This document shows positions 18,084 to 26,894 of a stretch of 60,162 nt of DNA, one piece after another. The stretch's first letter is position 1, and each line of letters opens with the position of its first letter. Source of the DNA: an uncultured Lachnospiraceae bacterium (GTDB lineage Bacteria > Bacillota > Clostridia > Lachnospirales > Lachnospiraceae); contig CAJOQM010000031.1 in NCBI GenBank assembly GCA_905236845.1, forward strand, positions 1-60,162, read 5' to 3'. The translations under genes and the position numbers were made by a program. The notes beneath the pieces are model-generated. The model worked only from the letters and a program-made list of their open reading frames with translations, ran no database searches and was not told where the DNA came from.

Positions 18084-21000
18084 TCAAATCCTCTCCCTGG
18101 CTGTCGAAAGCATAAGCTTAACCCTGTTAAGCTGGTTTACCTCGCTGGCGCCGGGATCGTAGTCAATGGCGACGATATTGGCGCCGGGATAAAATTTGCG
18201 TATCTTCTTTATAACGCCCTTGCCCACCACATGATTCGGAAGGCATCCGAAGGGCTGGGTGCAGACGATATTATTTACGCCGTCTTTTATAAGCTCTATC
18301 ATCTCTCCCGTAAGGAACCATCCTTCGCCTGTCTGGTTACCCAGAGAAACTATGGGGCTTGCGTATTCACCAAGCTTATCAATGCTCGTGGGGGGATCAA
18401 AGTGCTTTGATCTTTCAAATGCCTTTACAGATGCCGAGCGCATAAAGTCTATGGCTTTTATTCCCATATTCGAGAAGAACCGGGATTTCTTTGACATACC
18501 CAGGTATTTTGCCTTGAAATTCTGGTTATAGAAGGAGTATGACAAAAAGTCCACAAGGTCGGGAACCACTGCTTCGGCTCCTTCTTTTTCAAGAAGCTCC
18601 ACAAGATGATTGTTGGCACCGGGATGGAATTTAACCAGTATCTCTCCAACCACGCCCACACGGGGCTTAACCTCGTCTGTTATAGGGAGATTGTCAAACT
18701 TTTCTATTATACGCACGCACATTTTCTTGTATTCTTTAAGTGTCGGCGCTTTCTTTCGGGCAAGAAGAGCTTTACACTCATCCTTTAATTTATCATGAAG
18801 GGCATTGGCGGAGCCTTCCACCTTTTCATATGGGCGCATCCTGTAAAGGCACCGCATAAATACATCTCCCCAGAACAAAGCCGCAAGACCCCTTTTTGCA
18901 ATATCCCCGTTAAGCTTAAAGCCGGGATTTGATTCAAGCCCGCTTAAGTTCGCCGAAATAACAGGGATATCCCCGTGTCCTGTGCGGGCAAGAGCCCTTC
19001 TTATAAATCCTATATAATTAGATGCACGGCATCCGCCGCCTGTCTGGGTAATGACTACGGCCGTCTTTGAAAGGTCATGCTTTCCGCTTAAAACCTCGGT
19101 CATTATCTGCCCTACGACAAGAAGCGACGGATAGCAGGCATCGTTATTTACATATCTTAACCCCGCATCTATAGCATCTTTGTCATTCACATCGGATACG
19201 ACCATATTGTATCCCCCGGCTCTGAACGCAACCTCAAGCAGGTCAAAATGTATGGGAGACATCTGGGGACATATTATGGTATAACCCTCTTCCTTCATTT
19301 GCTCCGTAAAGCTGATACGTGAGAAAGACGTAGTACGCAGATTCCGCTCATTGCCCTGTTCCTTCTTTGCCCGTATTGCTGCAAGAAGCGACCGGATACG
19401 TATCTTTGCGGCGCCCAAATTATTAACCTCGTCAATCTTAAGGCAGGTATAAATCTTTCCGGACTTACGAAGGATATCATTTACCGCATCCGTAGTTACG
19501 GCATCAAGCCCGCAGCCAAAGGAATTAAGCTGGATCAGGTCAAGGTCGTCCCTGGTTTTTACATAGTTTGCCGCAGAATAAAGGCGGGAATGGTACATCC
19601 ATTGGTCAAGAACTATAAGGGGACGCTCCACGGGGTTAAGGTCCGATATGGAATCCTCCGTAAGAACGGCTATCCCATAAGACGTAATAAGCTTGGGTAT
19701 ACCATGGTTTATCTCGGGATCCATATGGTAAGGACGTCCCGCAAGGACTATGCCGTGCTTGCCGTTTTCCTCAAGATATTTAAGAACCTTCTTCCCCTGG
19801 ACAAGCATGTCTTCGCGCTTTACGCTCATCTCGTACCAGCCGGCCTTTACAGCCCTTGCTACTTCATCGGCGTTTATGGAAAATTCTTCTTTGAAGACAT
19901 CCTGAAGGCGTTTACATAACACCTCCTCCGAAGCGAAGGACATAAAGGGATTAAGGAACCTCATTTGTCCCGAAGTTATCTCATCCACGTTGTTTTTAAT
20001 GTTTTCCGAATAGCTGGTTACGATGGGGCAATTGTAATGATTGTCCGCATCACCGTCTTCCACCCTCTCGTAGGGGATGGCGGGGTAGAATATAAAGTCA
20101 ACGCCCTTATTTATAAGCCACTTAATATGTCCGTGGGCAAGCTTTGCGGGATAACACTCCGACTCTGAAGGGATGGATTCTATCCCAAGCTCGTATATCT
20201 TTCTCGTGGAAAGAGGGGATAAAACCACTCGAAAGCCCAATTCCGTAAAGAATGTATGCCAGAAAGGATAATTCTCATAGAAATTAAGCACTCTGGGTAT
20301 TCCCACGGTGCCACGGGTCGCCTCATCTACAGAAAGGGGCTTATATGCAAACATACTGCGGAGCTTGTATTCAAAAAGATTCGGCACGTCGTCATGGGTA
20401 ATCTCACGGCCCAATCCTCTCTCGCAGCGGTTTCCGGTAATATATTTCCTTCCTCCGGAAAATTTATTAATCGTAAGAAGGCAATTATTCGTGCACTTGC
20501 CGCAGCGGGCAAGCTCCGTCTCATAGGTCATGGACTCGATTTCTTCTATGGAAAGCATAGAAGAAGTCATTCCATCCTTGTAACGATCCCGGGCTATAAG
20601 AGCGCAGCCGAAAGCTCCCATGATACCCGCAATGTCCGGACGTATGGCCTCGATTCCCGCTATGGTTTCAAAGCTTCGAAGCACGGCATCGTTATAGAAA
20701 GTACCGCCCTGAACCACTACGTTTTTGCCAAGCTCAGATGCGTCGGAAAGCTTAATAACCTTAAACAACGCATTCTTTATAACGGAATACGCAAGACCGG
20801 CGGAAATGTCCGCAACTGAAGCCCCTTCCTTTTGGGCCTGCTTTACCTTTGAATTCATAAATACGGTGCAGCGCGTTCCCAGGTCTATGGGGTGCTTTGC
20901 AAAGAGAGCTTCCTTCGCAAAATCCTGAACCGAATAATCAAGGGATTTGGCAAATGTCTCGATAAAGGATCCGCAGCCCGAAGAGCATGCCTCGTTAAGA

Positions 21001-22325
21001 AGCACGGAATCTACGGCCTTATCCCTTATCTTGATGCATTTCATGTCCTGGCCGCCGATATCAAGGATACATTCAACGTCCGGATTAAAGAAGGCCGCTG
21101 CGGTATAGTGGGCGATGGTTTCCACCTCTCCCTCATCAAGCATCAAAGCCTCCTTAAGCAAAGCCTCGCCGTATCCCGTAGAGCATGACCAGGCAATATG
21201 GGCGCTTTGCGGGAGCATTTCGTATATTTCTCTTATGGCTTTTATGCCTGTTGCAAGGGGTGAGCCGTTGTTGTTGCTGTAAAATGAATAAAGGAGCTGT
21301 CCGTCTTCACCCGCAAGGGCTACTTTGGTAGTAGTAGAGCCTGCGTCTATACCAAGAAAACAATTCCCGCTGTATGTGGAAAGGTCGCCCTTTACCACAT
21401 CAGCATGGGCATGCCTTGTACGAAACTCCTCGTATTCTCCCTCGTCCTTAAACAAAGGATCCATCCTGGCCACTTCAAATTCCAGGACAAAATCGCTCTT
21501 AAGAAGCTCCAGGATATCGTCTATATTGCGGACTCCTTCATCCGTTGCGTTAAGGGCAGAGCCGGTAGCGGCAAAAAGATGAGATGATTCGGGAACTATG
21601 GTATGCTCTTCGTCAAGCTCCAATGTACGGATAAAGGCAGCCTTTAATTCCGTAAGGAAATGAAGGGGTCCTCCCAGGAATGCCACATGTCCCCGGATAG
21701 GCTTGCCGCAGGCAAGACCGGATATGGTCTGGTTTACCACGGCCTGGAATATGGAAGCCGAAAGGTCTTCCTTCGTCGCACCTTCATTTACCAAAGGCTG
21801 GATATCCGTCTTTGCGAAAACGCCGCAGCGGGCGGCTATGGGATAGATTTCCTTATAATCCTTTGCGTATTTGTTCAGACCTTCCGCATCTGTCTGGAGG
21901 AGGGAAGCCATCTGGTCTATGAAAGAGCCGGTACCGCCTGCGCAGATACCGTTCATCCTCTGCTCCACATTTCCATCCTCAAAATAGATGATCTTTGCAT
22001 CCTCGCCTCCGAGCTCTATAGCTACATCAGTTTTGGGAGCCCTTGATTTAAGCGCTCCCGATACTGCAATAACCTCCTGAACGAAGGGAATATTCAAATG
22101 ATTTGCGAGAGTTAGTCCTCCCGAACCCGTTATTACGGGAGAGACATCTACCGAGCCTAATTTTTCCTTTGCATCGGAAATAAGGTCTGTCAAAGTCTCT
22201 CTTATATTTGCGAAATGTCTTCTATAATCAGAAAAGATAATTTCGTCGTTATCATCAAGGACAGCCACCTTTACGGTGGTGGATCCTATATCGATACCGA
22301 GTCTTAAATATCCGGTCTGTTCCAT
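18084..22325 (-). CDS. Giant acyl-CoA dehydratase activase-related protein (tandem ASKHA plus DUF2229/HgdB-like)
   Basis: 1413 residues. Two BcrA/BadF/HgdC-type ASKHA ATPase domains lie in tandem, starting GIDIGSTTVKVAVL (residue 10) and GIDAGSTTTKVALAG (about 325). Each keeps the cysteine pair that binds the bridging [4Fe-4S] cluster in HgdC: GICAGGTGSF with AARCGVF, and ACSSGCGSF with GTRCTVF. A Cys-rich link follows (RCGKCTNNC, NRCERG near 640), then a DUF2229 region and an HgdB-like C-terminal region with further cysteines (GGGCRASNY, PFGCLPNH). Known relatives use ATP hydrolysis to drive low-potential electron transfer to 2-hydroxyacyl-CoA dehydratases or double-cubane proteins. Its own substrate is unknown. 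Confidence 0.85.
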   Translation of the reverse strand: MEQTGYLRLGIDIGSTTVKVAVLDDNDEIIFSDYRRHFANIRETLTDLISDAKEKLGSVDVSPVITGSGGLTLANHLNIPFVQEVIAVSGALKSRAPKTDVAIELGGEDAKIIYFEDGNVEQRMNGICAGGTGSFIDQMASLLQTDAEGLNKYAKDYKEIYPIAARCGVFAKTDIQPLVNEGATKEDLSASIFQAVVNQTISGLACGKPIRGHVAFLGGPLHFLTELKAAFIRTLELDEEHTIVPESSHLFAATGSALNATDEGVRNIDDILELLKSDFVLEFEVARMDPLFKDEGEYEEFRTRHAHADVVKGDLSTYSGNCFLGIDAGSTTTKVALAGEDGQLLYSFYSNNNGSPLATGIKAIREIYEMLPQSAHIAWSCSTGYGEALLKEALMLDEGEVETIAHYTAAAFFNPDVECILDIGGQDMKCIKIRDKAVDSVLLNEACSSGCGSFIETFAKSLDYSVQDFAKEALFAKHPIDLGTRCTVFMNSKVKQAQKEGASVADISAGLAYSVIKNALFKVIKLSDASELGKNVVVQGGTFYNDAVLRSFETIAGIEAIRPDIAGIMGAFGCALIARDRYKDGMTSSMLSIEEIESMTYETELARCGKCTNNCLLTINKFSGGRKYITGNRCERGLGREITHDDVPNLFEYKLRSMFAYKPLSVDEATRGTVGIPRVLNFYENYPFWHTFFTELGFRVVLSPLSTRKIYELGIESIPSESECYPAKLAHGHIKWLINKGVDFIFYPAIPYERVEDGDADNHYNCPIVTSYSENIKNNVDEITSGQMRFLNPFMSFASEEVLCKRLQDVFKEEFSINADEVARAVKAGWYEMSVKREDMLVQGKKVLKYLEENGKHGIVLAGRPYHMDPEINHGIPKLITSYGIAVLTEDSISDLNPVERPLIVLDQWMYHSRLYSAANYVKTRDDLDLIQLNSFGCGLDAVTTDAVNDILRKSGKIYTCLKIDEVNNLGAAKIRIRSLLAAIRAKKEQGNERNLRTTSFSRISFTEQMKEEGYTIICPQMSPIHFDLLEVAFRAGGYNMVVSDVNDKDAIDAGLRYVNNDACYPSLLVVGQIMTEVLSGKHDLSKTAVVITQTGGGCRASNYIGFIRRALARTGHGDIPVISANLSGLESNPGFKLNGDIAKRGLAALFWGDVFMRCLYRMRPYEKVEGSANALHDKLKDECKALLARKKAPTLKEYKKMCVRIIEKFDNLPITDEVKPRVGVVGEILVKFHPGANNHLVELLEKEGAEAVVPDLVDFLSYSFYNQNFKAKYLGMSKKSRFFSNMGIKAIDFMRSASVKAFERSKHFDPPTSIDKLGEYASPIVSLGNQTGEGWFLTGEMIELIKDGVNNIVCTQPFGCLPNHVVGKGVIKKIRKFYPGANIVAIDYDPGASEVNQLNRVKLMLSTARERI

Positions 22326-22337
22326 AAAAACCTCCGG

Positions 22338-23447
22338 TTAGAACTTTTCAACCATTTCATTTATCATCTGACCGTCATCATCTCCGGACACATATACCTT
22401 TACGGTCATATCTCCGTTTTCTTTATCGCTGACCGTCACCTCGTGGGCTCCCGCAAAGACGCTGGGAAGCTTGTATACTACATATTCTTCACCGGATTCG
22501 AGCTGCTGCACATATGCATGATAATAATCGCTTTCATCCGTTGTGATATATGCCGCAGAAACTTCTTTTCCGTCAAAGGTTATGGAAGCTCCCGCAGAAA
22601 CGATAATATGATAATCCGATGCCACGACGCCGTCGGAAACTACTTCCCACTTGTTAAAAAGGCCATAGAGCTTCTCAGATGATTTTTGAAGCTGTATATA
22701 AACCGTATGAATCTCGTTATCCGATGAGGTAGTAAAATCTATTTGATAAACAGCGATATCCGAAGTAGAATCATCGGTTCCGTAAATGATTTCAGAGCCA
22801 TCATCCTCCCCGTCTCCGAATATCTGTGAGAAGGGATCTTGCTGACCATCTTCCTGACCGTCCGAAAAATCACCCATGGAGTCAATTCCGAACTGATTGA
22901 GGATATCCTGTATCTGCTGCTCGTAATCGTAATCATAGTTAAATTGATAGGTCACATCATAAATACTATATGATGTCACCCCGGCAATATCTATGTTTTG
23001 GTTATAAACCCCGTAAGTTTCGGCATTTACAAACTCGCTTTCCTCTACTCCGAGCTCATTAAACGTCTCTTCATATTCACCGTTTGCGACTTCCACAAAA
23101 TATCTTTCCGCAACGGTCTGGGAAGATGTAGTATAGCTTCCTGCAAAATAAAGCCCACCCAGAGCGATCACTATGAGAATGCATTCAAGTATGCATACCC
23201 AGAAAAATCCGCTGCGGGGAGTGTGGGGCTTGGGCGCATACTGATAGTTGTATGAGGTGTAGGTCCCGGTTTGAGCAGTTTGCGCACCGGCAGCAGAATC
23301 ACCTGCGGCATTATATGAAGTTTCTGCCTGCTGCCCGGTATTTTCGCTGTTTTCGGCCGTCCTCCCCGTATAACTTATCTTTGCCCCGCATTTAGAGCAG
23401 AATGCAGCATCATCGGGATTTTGGTTTCCGCAATAATTACAATACAT
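22338..23447 (-). CDS. Zinc-ribbon membrane-anchored extracellular protein (TcaA/YvbJ-like)
   Basis: 369 residues. An N-terminal zinc ribbon with two CxxC pairs (CNYCG, CSKCG) is followed by a disordered Gly/Ala/Thr linker, one membrane segment at about 80-102, and an extracellular part of about 260 residues rich in Asp and Tyr. This layout matches the TcaA/YvbJ group of zinc-ribbon envelope proteins. The extracellular portion has a TcaA-like beginning (VAERYFVEVANGEYEETF) and an acidic low-complexity insertion near 190-225. The role is unknown; some relatives affect glycopeptide tolerance. It lies between a 71-residue membrane protein and the giant activase in one unit. Confidence 0.7.
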   Translation of the reverse strand: MYCNYCGNQNPDDAAFCSKCGAKISYTGRTAENSENTGQQAETSYNAAGDSAAGAQTAQTGTYTSYNYQYAPKPHTPRSGFFWVCILECILIVIALGGLYFAGSYTTSSQTVAERYFVEVANGEYEETFNELGVEESEFVNAETYGVYNQNIDIAGVTSYSIYDVTYQFNYDYDYEQQIQDILNQFGIDSMGDFSDGQEDGQQDPFSQIFGDGEDDGSEIIYGTDDSTSDIAVYQIDFTTSSDNEIHTVYIQLQKSSEKLYGLFNKWEVVSDGVVASDYHIIVSAGASITFDGKEVSAAYITTDESDYYHAYVQQLESGEEYVVYKLPSVFAGAHEVTVSDKENGDMTVKVYVSGDDDGQMINEMVEKF

Positions 23448-23449
23448 AT

Positions 23450-23665
23450 CTAGATCTCCTTTCCCTCACCGGAAGGAAAAACATCCTCCGTATGGTCTGT
23501 GGTTACCGCATTTCCGGAAGCATCCGAAGAAGCTGCCGGCGAATTAAGGGAGGGTACCGCTCCCCTGCTTATAACCACGCAAATCATAATAACTATGCAT
23601 ATAAGCACTATCCCCAATATTACGGCCATAACCTTTGCCGTGCCTGATTTCTTTTCGTTATTCAT
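23450..23665 (-). CDS. Small single-span membrane protein
   Basis: 71 residues: a basic start (MNNEKKSG), one strongly hydrophobic segment at about 11-32, and a Ser/Ala/Asp-rich tail predicted to face outside. No family is recognised. It overlaps the end of the ClC gene by 8 bases and stops 2 bases before the zinc-ribbon gene, so it is translated as part of that unit. It could serve as a small partner of either neighbour; nothing in the sequence proves it. Confidence 0.6.
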   Translation of the reverse strand: MNNEKKSGTAKVMAVILGIVLICIVIMICVVISRGAVPSLNSPAASSDASGNAVTTDHTEDVFPSGEGKEI

Positions 23666-25013
23666 ACTTATCCTTCCTTTTTCTGTATTCTTTCCAATAC
23701 ATTTCCTTCCATTTCTTTGCCTGAAGCCCCATATTCAAATCCCTCTTGCCGTCTGTGGTAATAGGTATCTTTGAATATACAAAATCCTGGGAGCCGTAGA
23801 GGCTGTAATACCCTGATGCAATAAAGCAAATAGCGCACGCAAGGGCAAAATACAATATCCCGCCGCTTCCGAAGAGCTCAACGCTCATAATAACGGAAGC
23901 CATAGGGCAGTTTACCACGCTGCAAAAAACGCATATCATACCCAAAGCCGCCATAAAAGAGGGCTCAATACCCGTTAGATAACCAAAGGCGTTTCCCAAT
24001 GTGGCTCCTATGAAAAACGAGGGGATAATTTCTCCCCCTTTAAAGCCTGAGCCTATGGTAATTGCGGTAAATAATATCTTTGCCGCAAAGGCATATACGG
24101 GAACAGGGACTTCAAAAGCCATATCAACAATGTTTATTCCGGCGCAGTTATATGTGTTATCCCCTGCTATGGCAGTCATTATTATAACAATAATTCCGCC
24201 TGTTATAACACGCAAATACGGATTTTTTATATATTTGGCAAAATATTTGCCGCTTCTTTTAAGGGCAAATATAAAAAGCATTGCCACAAGGGAAGCTATA
24301 ACCGCAAAAATCCCGACGGTAACTGCGTTCATAAGCCCAAGTTCGGGGATTTTTGCTATACTCCACGCCATAGGCTCTATACCGGAGAATTCGGATATTT
24401 TCACCGCTATCATCGCAGAAACTATGCAGGGCAAAAACGCCGCATAATTCATGACGCCTACGCTGACGACTTCCATGGCAAATACCGCCGCTGCAAGGGG
24501 AGTTCCGAAGAGCGCCGAAAAAAGAGCGCTCATGCCGCACATTATTATAATGCGCTTTTCGTTTCGGGAAAGATGCATGATCTTGCCCAAAACAGCTCCC
24601 ACGCTGCCGCCTATCTGGAGGGCCGCTCCCTCTCTGCCGCCGGATCCTCCGCAAATCTGAGTCAGCACAGTTCCCGCAAATATAAGAAATGTCATATTCC
24701 CAGGAACCTCGTCCCGGGAGCGCACAGCCGTAATTACAAGATCCGTCCCCTCATCCTTATATACGTTATTTAAATGATATATAAGGACTATGAGGCACCC
24801 CGACACCGGCAGGAAATATATAAGCCATGTGTATTCAAGGAACGTATCCGTAGCCAGGTTTACGCAGATATGAAACGCTGTTCCCACGATTCCGCATATA
24901 ATTCCCGCAATAGTGGAATAAATTATCCATTTAATTATGGATTTTATGTAAACCCACACCTGCCGGATTCTGCGGCCTGTGCCGTAAATAAATTTTGATA
25001 CGGTATCTTTCAT
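23658..25013 (-). CDS. ClC-family anion channel/transporter
   Basis: A 451-residue membrane protein with about ten hydrophobic segments. The ClC gating motif GGSGGREGAALQ (gating glutamate present) and the late GFKGGEIIPSFFIGA (equivalent of GxFxP) are clear. The first selectivity motif, usually GSGIP, is replaced by EGTDLV-like sequence, so ion specificity (chloride, fluoride or other) is open. The start overlaps the end of trmD by 4 bases. The position behind the ribosomal/tRNA-modification genes is probably just operon extension. No fluoride-riboswitch-like leader is possible here because there is no intergenic space. Confidence 0.85.
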   Translation of the reverse strand: MKDTVSKFIYGTGRRIRQVWVYIKSIIKWIIYSTIAGIICGIVGTAFHICVNLATDTFLEYTWLIYFLPVSGCLIVLIYHLNNVYKDEGTDLVITAVRSRDEVPGNMTFLIFAGTVLTQICGGSGGREGAALQIGGSVGAVLGKIMHLSRNEKRIIIMCGMSALFSALFGTPLAAAVFAMEVVSVGVMNYAAFLPCIVSAMIAVKISEFSGIEPMAWSIAKIPELGLMNAVTVGIFAVIASLVAMLFIFALKRSGKYFAKYIKNPYLRVITGGIIVIIMTAIAGDNTYNCAGINIVDMAFEVPVPVYAFAAKILFTAITIGSGFKGGEIIPSFFIGATLGNAFGYLTGIEPSFMAALGMICVFCSVVNCPMASVIMSVELFGSGGILYFALACAICFIASGYYSLYGSQDFVYSKIPITTDGKRDLNMGLQAKKWKEMYWKEYRKRKDKYE

Positions 25014-25756
25014 TTATCAAATTCACTTAATTTCCCCGGGATTGCATCTTCCGGACAGTCTGCCGAGGATTCGTTTGTATCTTCAAGAAGATCCGGACGG
25101 CGCTGCCTGGTGCGCTCTATAGCCTGTTCTTTACGCCATTTGGCTACGTTTTCATGGTGTCCGGAAAGTAGAATCTCAGGGACTGCCTTACCCCGCCAAA
25201 CCGCAGGACGGGTATATTGGGGATATTCCAGCAATCCCTCGGAAAAGGATTCATCCTTTCCGGAATCTGAATTGCTCAAAACCCCGGGAACCATGCGACT
25301 TATGGCGTCTATGAGCACCATGGACGCAAGCTCTCCTCCCGTAAGGACATAGTCCCCTATGGAAACATAGTCCGTAACCACTTCTTCCAGAGCTCTTTCG
25401 TCTATGCCCTCGTAATGCCCGCACAGAAGGATCAAATCCTCTTCCTTTGCGTAGCTTACAGCGTCAGACTGGGTAAAAACCTTTGCCTGGGGCGTAAGAT
25501 ATATGGTTCTTATACTGTGACCGGCTTTCTTTGTGACAGCTTCCCAGGCATCATACACCGGCTGAGGCGTCATAAGCATGCCTGCGCCTCCGCCATAGGG
25601 ATAGTCGTCCGTCTTTTTGTGTGGATCATTGGTATAATCCCTGATATTAATGGGAATAATCTCTATATCTCCGGTTTTCTGCGCCCGGCCTAAGATGCTG
25701 ACGGAGGCTATATACTCAATCATCTCGGGGAAGGTGGTAAGAACATAAAATTTCAT
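25010..25756 (-). CDS. trmD: tRNA (guanine-37-N1)-methyltransferase
   Basis: A 248-residue SPOUT methyltransferase that makes m1G37 in tRNAs with a G at position 36, preventing frameshifts. Visible motifs are MKFYVLTTFPEM, DYPYGGGAGMLM, LLCGHYEGIDERA and the trefoil-knot SIGDYVLTGGELA, followed by PQYTRPAVW. The C-terminus extends slightly past the usual end with an acidic tail. It follows rimM with a 1-base gap in the standard rpsP-rimM-trmD order. Confidence 0.96.
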   Translation of the reverse strand: MKFYVLTTFPEMIEYIASVSILGRAQKTGDIEIIPINIRDYTNDPHKKTDDYPYGGGAGMLMTPQPVYDAWEAVTKKAGHSIRTIYLTPQAKVFTQSDAVSYAKEEDLILLCGHYEGIDERALEEVVTDYVSIGDYVLTGGELASMVLIDAISRMVPGVLSNSDSGKDESFSEGLLEYPQYTRPAVWRGKAVPEILLSGHHENVAKWRKEQAIERTRQRRPDLLEDTNESSADCPEDAIPGKLSEFDK

Positions 25757-25757
25757 G

Positions 25758-26279
25758 TCAGAGCCCCTCCAAAAGATGGATTAAAATCTCCCTTTTGTCC
25801 ACATCCACGTTTAATATGCATTCCTTTATGGCAGGCACAAGGATTTCCCTGCCTTCGGGAGCGGATATGACATATACATCATTTGCGCCGGTCGTGATAA
25901 CATCAGTCACTTCGCCGAGAGCTTCCCCGTCGTCTCCTATGCACAGGCATCCAATAAGATCTGCAATAAAATATTCATTTTCCGCAAGCTCTACCCTGTT
26001 TTCCTTTGTGACATAAAGGCTACATCTTACGTATTTTTCTACGTCGTTTATGCCGTCAATACCCTTGAATTTGAGTATGGCAAGATTTTTCTGGGGACGC
26101 ACCCCCTCTACATCAAGATGCATAAGCTCCTGCCCGGTATCAAGGATAATATCCTTCATCCCCTTAAAACGGGAGATATCGTCTGTCGTGGGATAAACCT
26201 TTACTTCGCCCCTAAGGCCGTGGGTTTTGATAATAACCCCCACAAGATAGAGATCGTCCGTGTTTGTTTTCTTCTTCAT
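25758..26279 (-). CDS. rimM: 16S rRNA-processing protein RimM
   Basis: A 173-residue 30S maturation factor. The N-terminal beta barrel begins LVGVIIKTHGLRGEVKVYP, the hallmark of RimM. The C-terminal PRC-barrel part contains ADLIGC, TGANDVYVI and EILVPAIKECI. It binds ribosomal protein S19 and helps 3' domain assembly. The position between khpA and trmD, with rpsP upstream, is the classic arrangement. A hairpin just upstream may tune its expression relative to rpsP. Confidence 0.95.
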   Translation of the reverse strand: MKKKTNTDDLYLVGVIIKTHGLRGEVKVYPTTDDISRFKGMKDIILDTGQELMHLDVEGVRPQKNLAILKFKGIDGINDVEKYVRCSLYVTKENRVELAENEYFIADLIGCLCIGDDGEALGEVTDVITTGANDVYVISAPEGREILVPAIKECILNVDVDKREILIHLLEGL

Positions 26280-26291
26280 TTAAAATTCCAA

Positions 26292-26318
26292 AAAGAGGCC
26301 GCATCGGTCGATACGGCC
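26292..26318 (-). terminator. Attenuator-like hairpin between khpA and rimM
   Basis: A nearly palindromic GC-rich stretch at 26297-26318 (GGCCG and CGGCC arms with one mismatch) is followed on the minus strand by TCTTTTT. It could terminate part of the transcription after rpsP-khpA, giving more S16 than RimM/TrmD. Confidence 0.55.
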
Positions 26319-26336
26319 ACCCATTTTCAGACGTTG

Positions 26337-26573
26337 TCACTCAATATCAAGGATCACATGCTTATCCTCTTTGATTGCGGCAGCCTTAACCACCGAACGG
26401 ATAGCCTTTGCAATCCTGCCCTGCTTGCCGATGACTTTGCCCATATCCGAAGGATCCACATGGAGCTTCAGAACGAGTCCTCTATCTTTTTGAGTTTCCG
26501 TCACCTGCACTTCCTCAGGATGATCTACGAGTGCCTTTGCTATGATTTCTACTAATTCCTTCATATCAATCAC
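26337..26573 (-). CDS. khpA: KH-domain RNA-binding protein KhpA
   Basis: A 78-residue single KH domain with the GxxG loop in VIGKQGRIAKAIRS. Family members (YlqC/KhpA) bind RNA with KhpB and influence cell elongation and small-RNA function in Gram-positive bacteria. The gene lies 3 bases after rpsP, its usual place in Firmicutes, and ahead of the attenuator-like hairpin. Confidence 0.93.
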   Translation of the reverse strand: MIDMKELVEIIAKALVDHPEEVQVTETQKDRGLVLKLHVDPSDMGKVIGKQGRIAKAIRSVVKAAAIKEDKHVILDIE

Positions 26574-26576
26574 CCC

Positions 26577-26825
26577 TTACTGAACGCCTGCGAGCTTGAA
26601 AATCTTCTCAACTGTAGCTGTGGGCTTTGCGCCGTCTGAAAGCCACTTCTTTGCAGCTTCGGCATCTACGTTAAACTCGCTGGGATCCTTCGTGGGATCG
26701 TATGTGCCAATCTCCTCTATGAAACGTCCGTCTCTGGGAGATCTGGAGTCTGCCACGATAATCCTGTAGAAGGGCGCCTTTTTCTTGCCCATTCTCCTAA
26801 GCCTTATCTTTACCATTTGTTTCAC
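26577..26825 (-). CDS. rpsP: 30S ribosomal protein S16
   Basis: 82 residues, beginning [19 protein letters not shown] after the first three residues and continuing with [20 protein letters not shown], the family hallmark (quoted here in parts). It has a strong AGGAGGTG site before the start. It is needed for 30S assembly. It sits 69 bases downstream of ffh and leads into khpA, rimM and trmD. Confidence 0.97.
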   Translation of the reverse strand: MKQMVKIRLRRMGKKKAPFYRIIVADSRSPRDGRFIEEIGTYDPTKDPSEFNVDAEAAKKWLSDGAKPTATVEKIFKLAGVQ

Positions 26826-26894
26826 CTCCTTAATTTTTACTGTATATATAGAAAAGTCATTGAACCATATTCGTTGGCTCTTTGCTTCTTTTCT

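Noticed and set aside
25010..25020. Fluoride riboswitch before the ClC gene
   Set aside because: The ClC start overlaps the trmD stop, leaving no leader.
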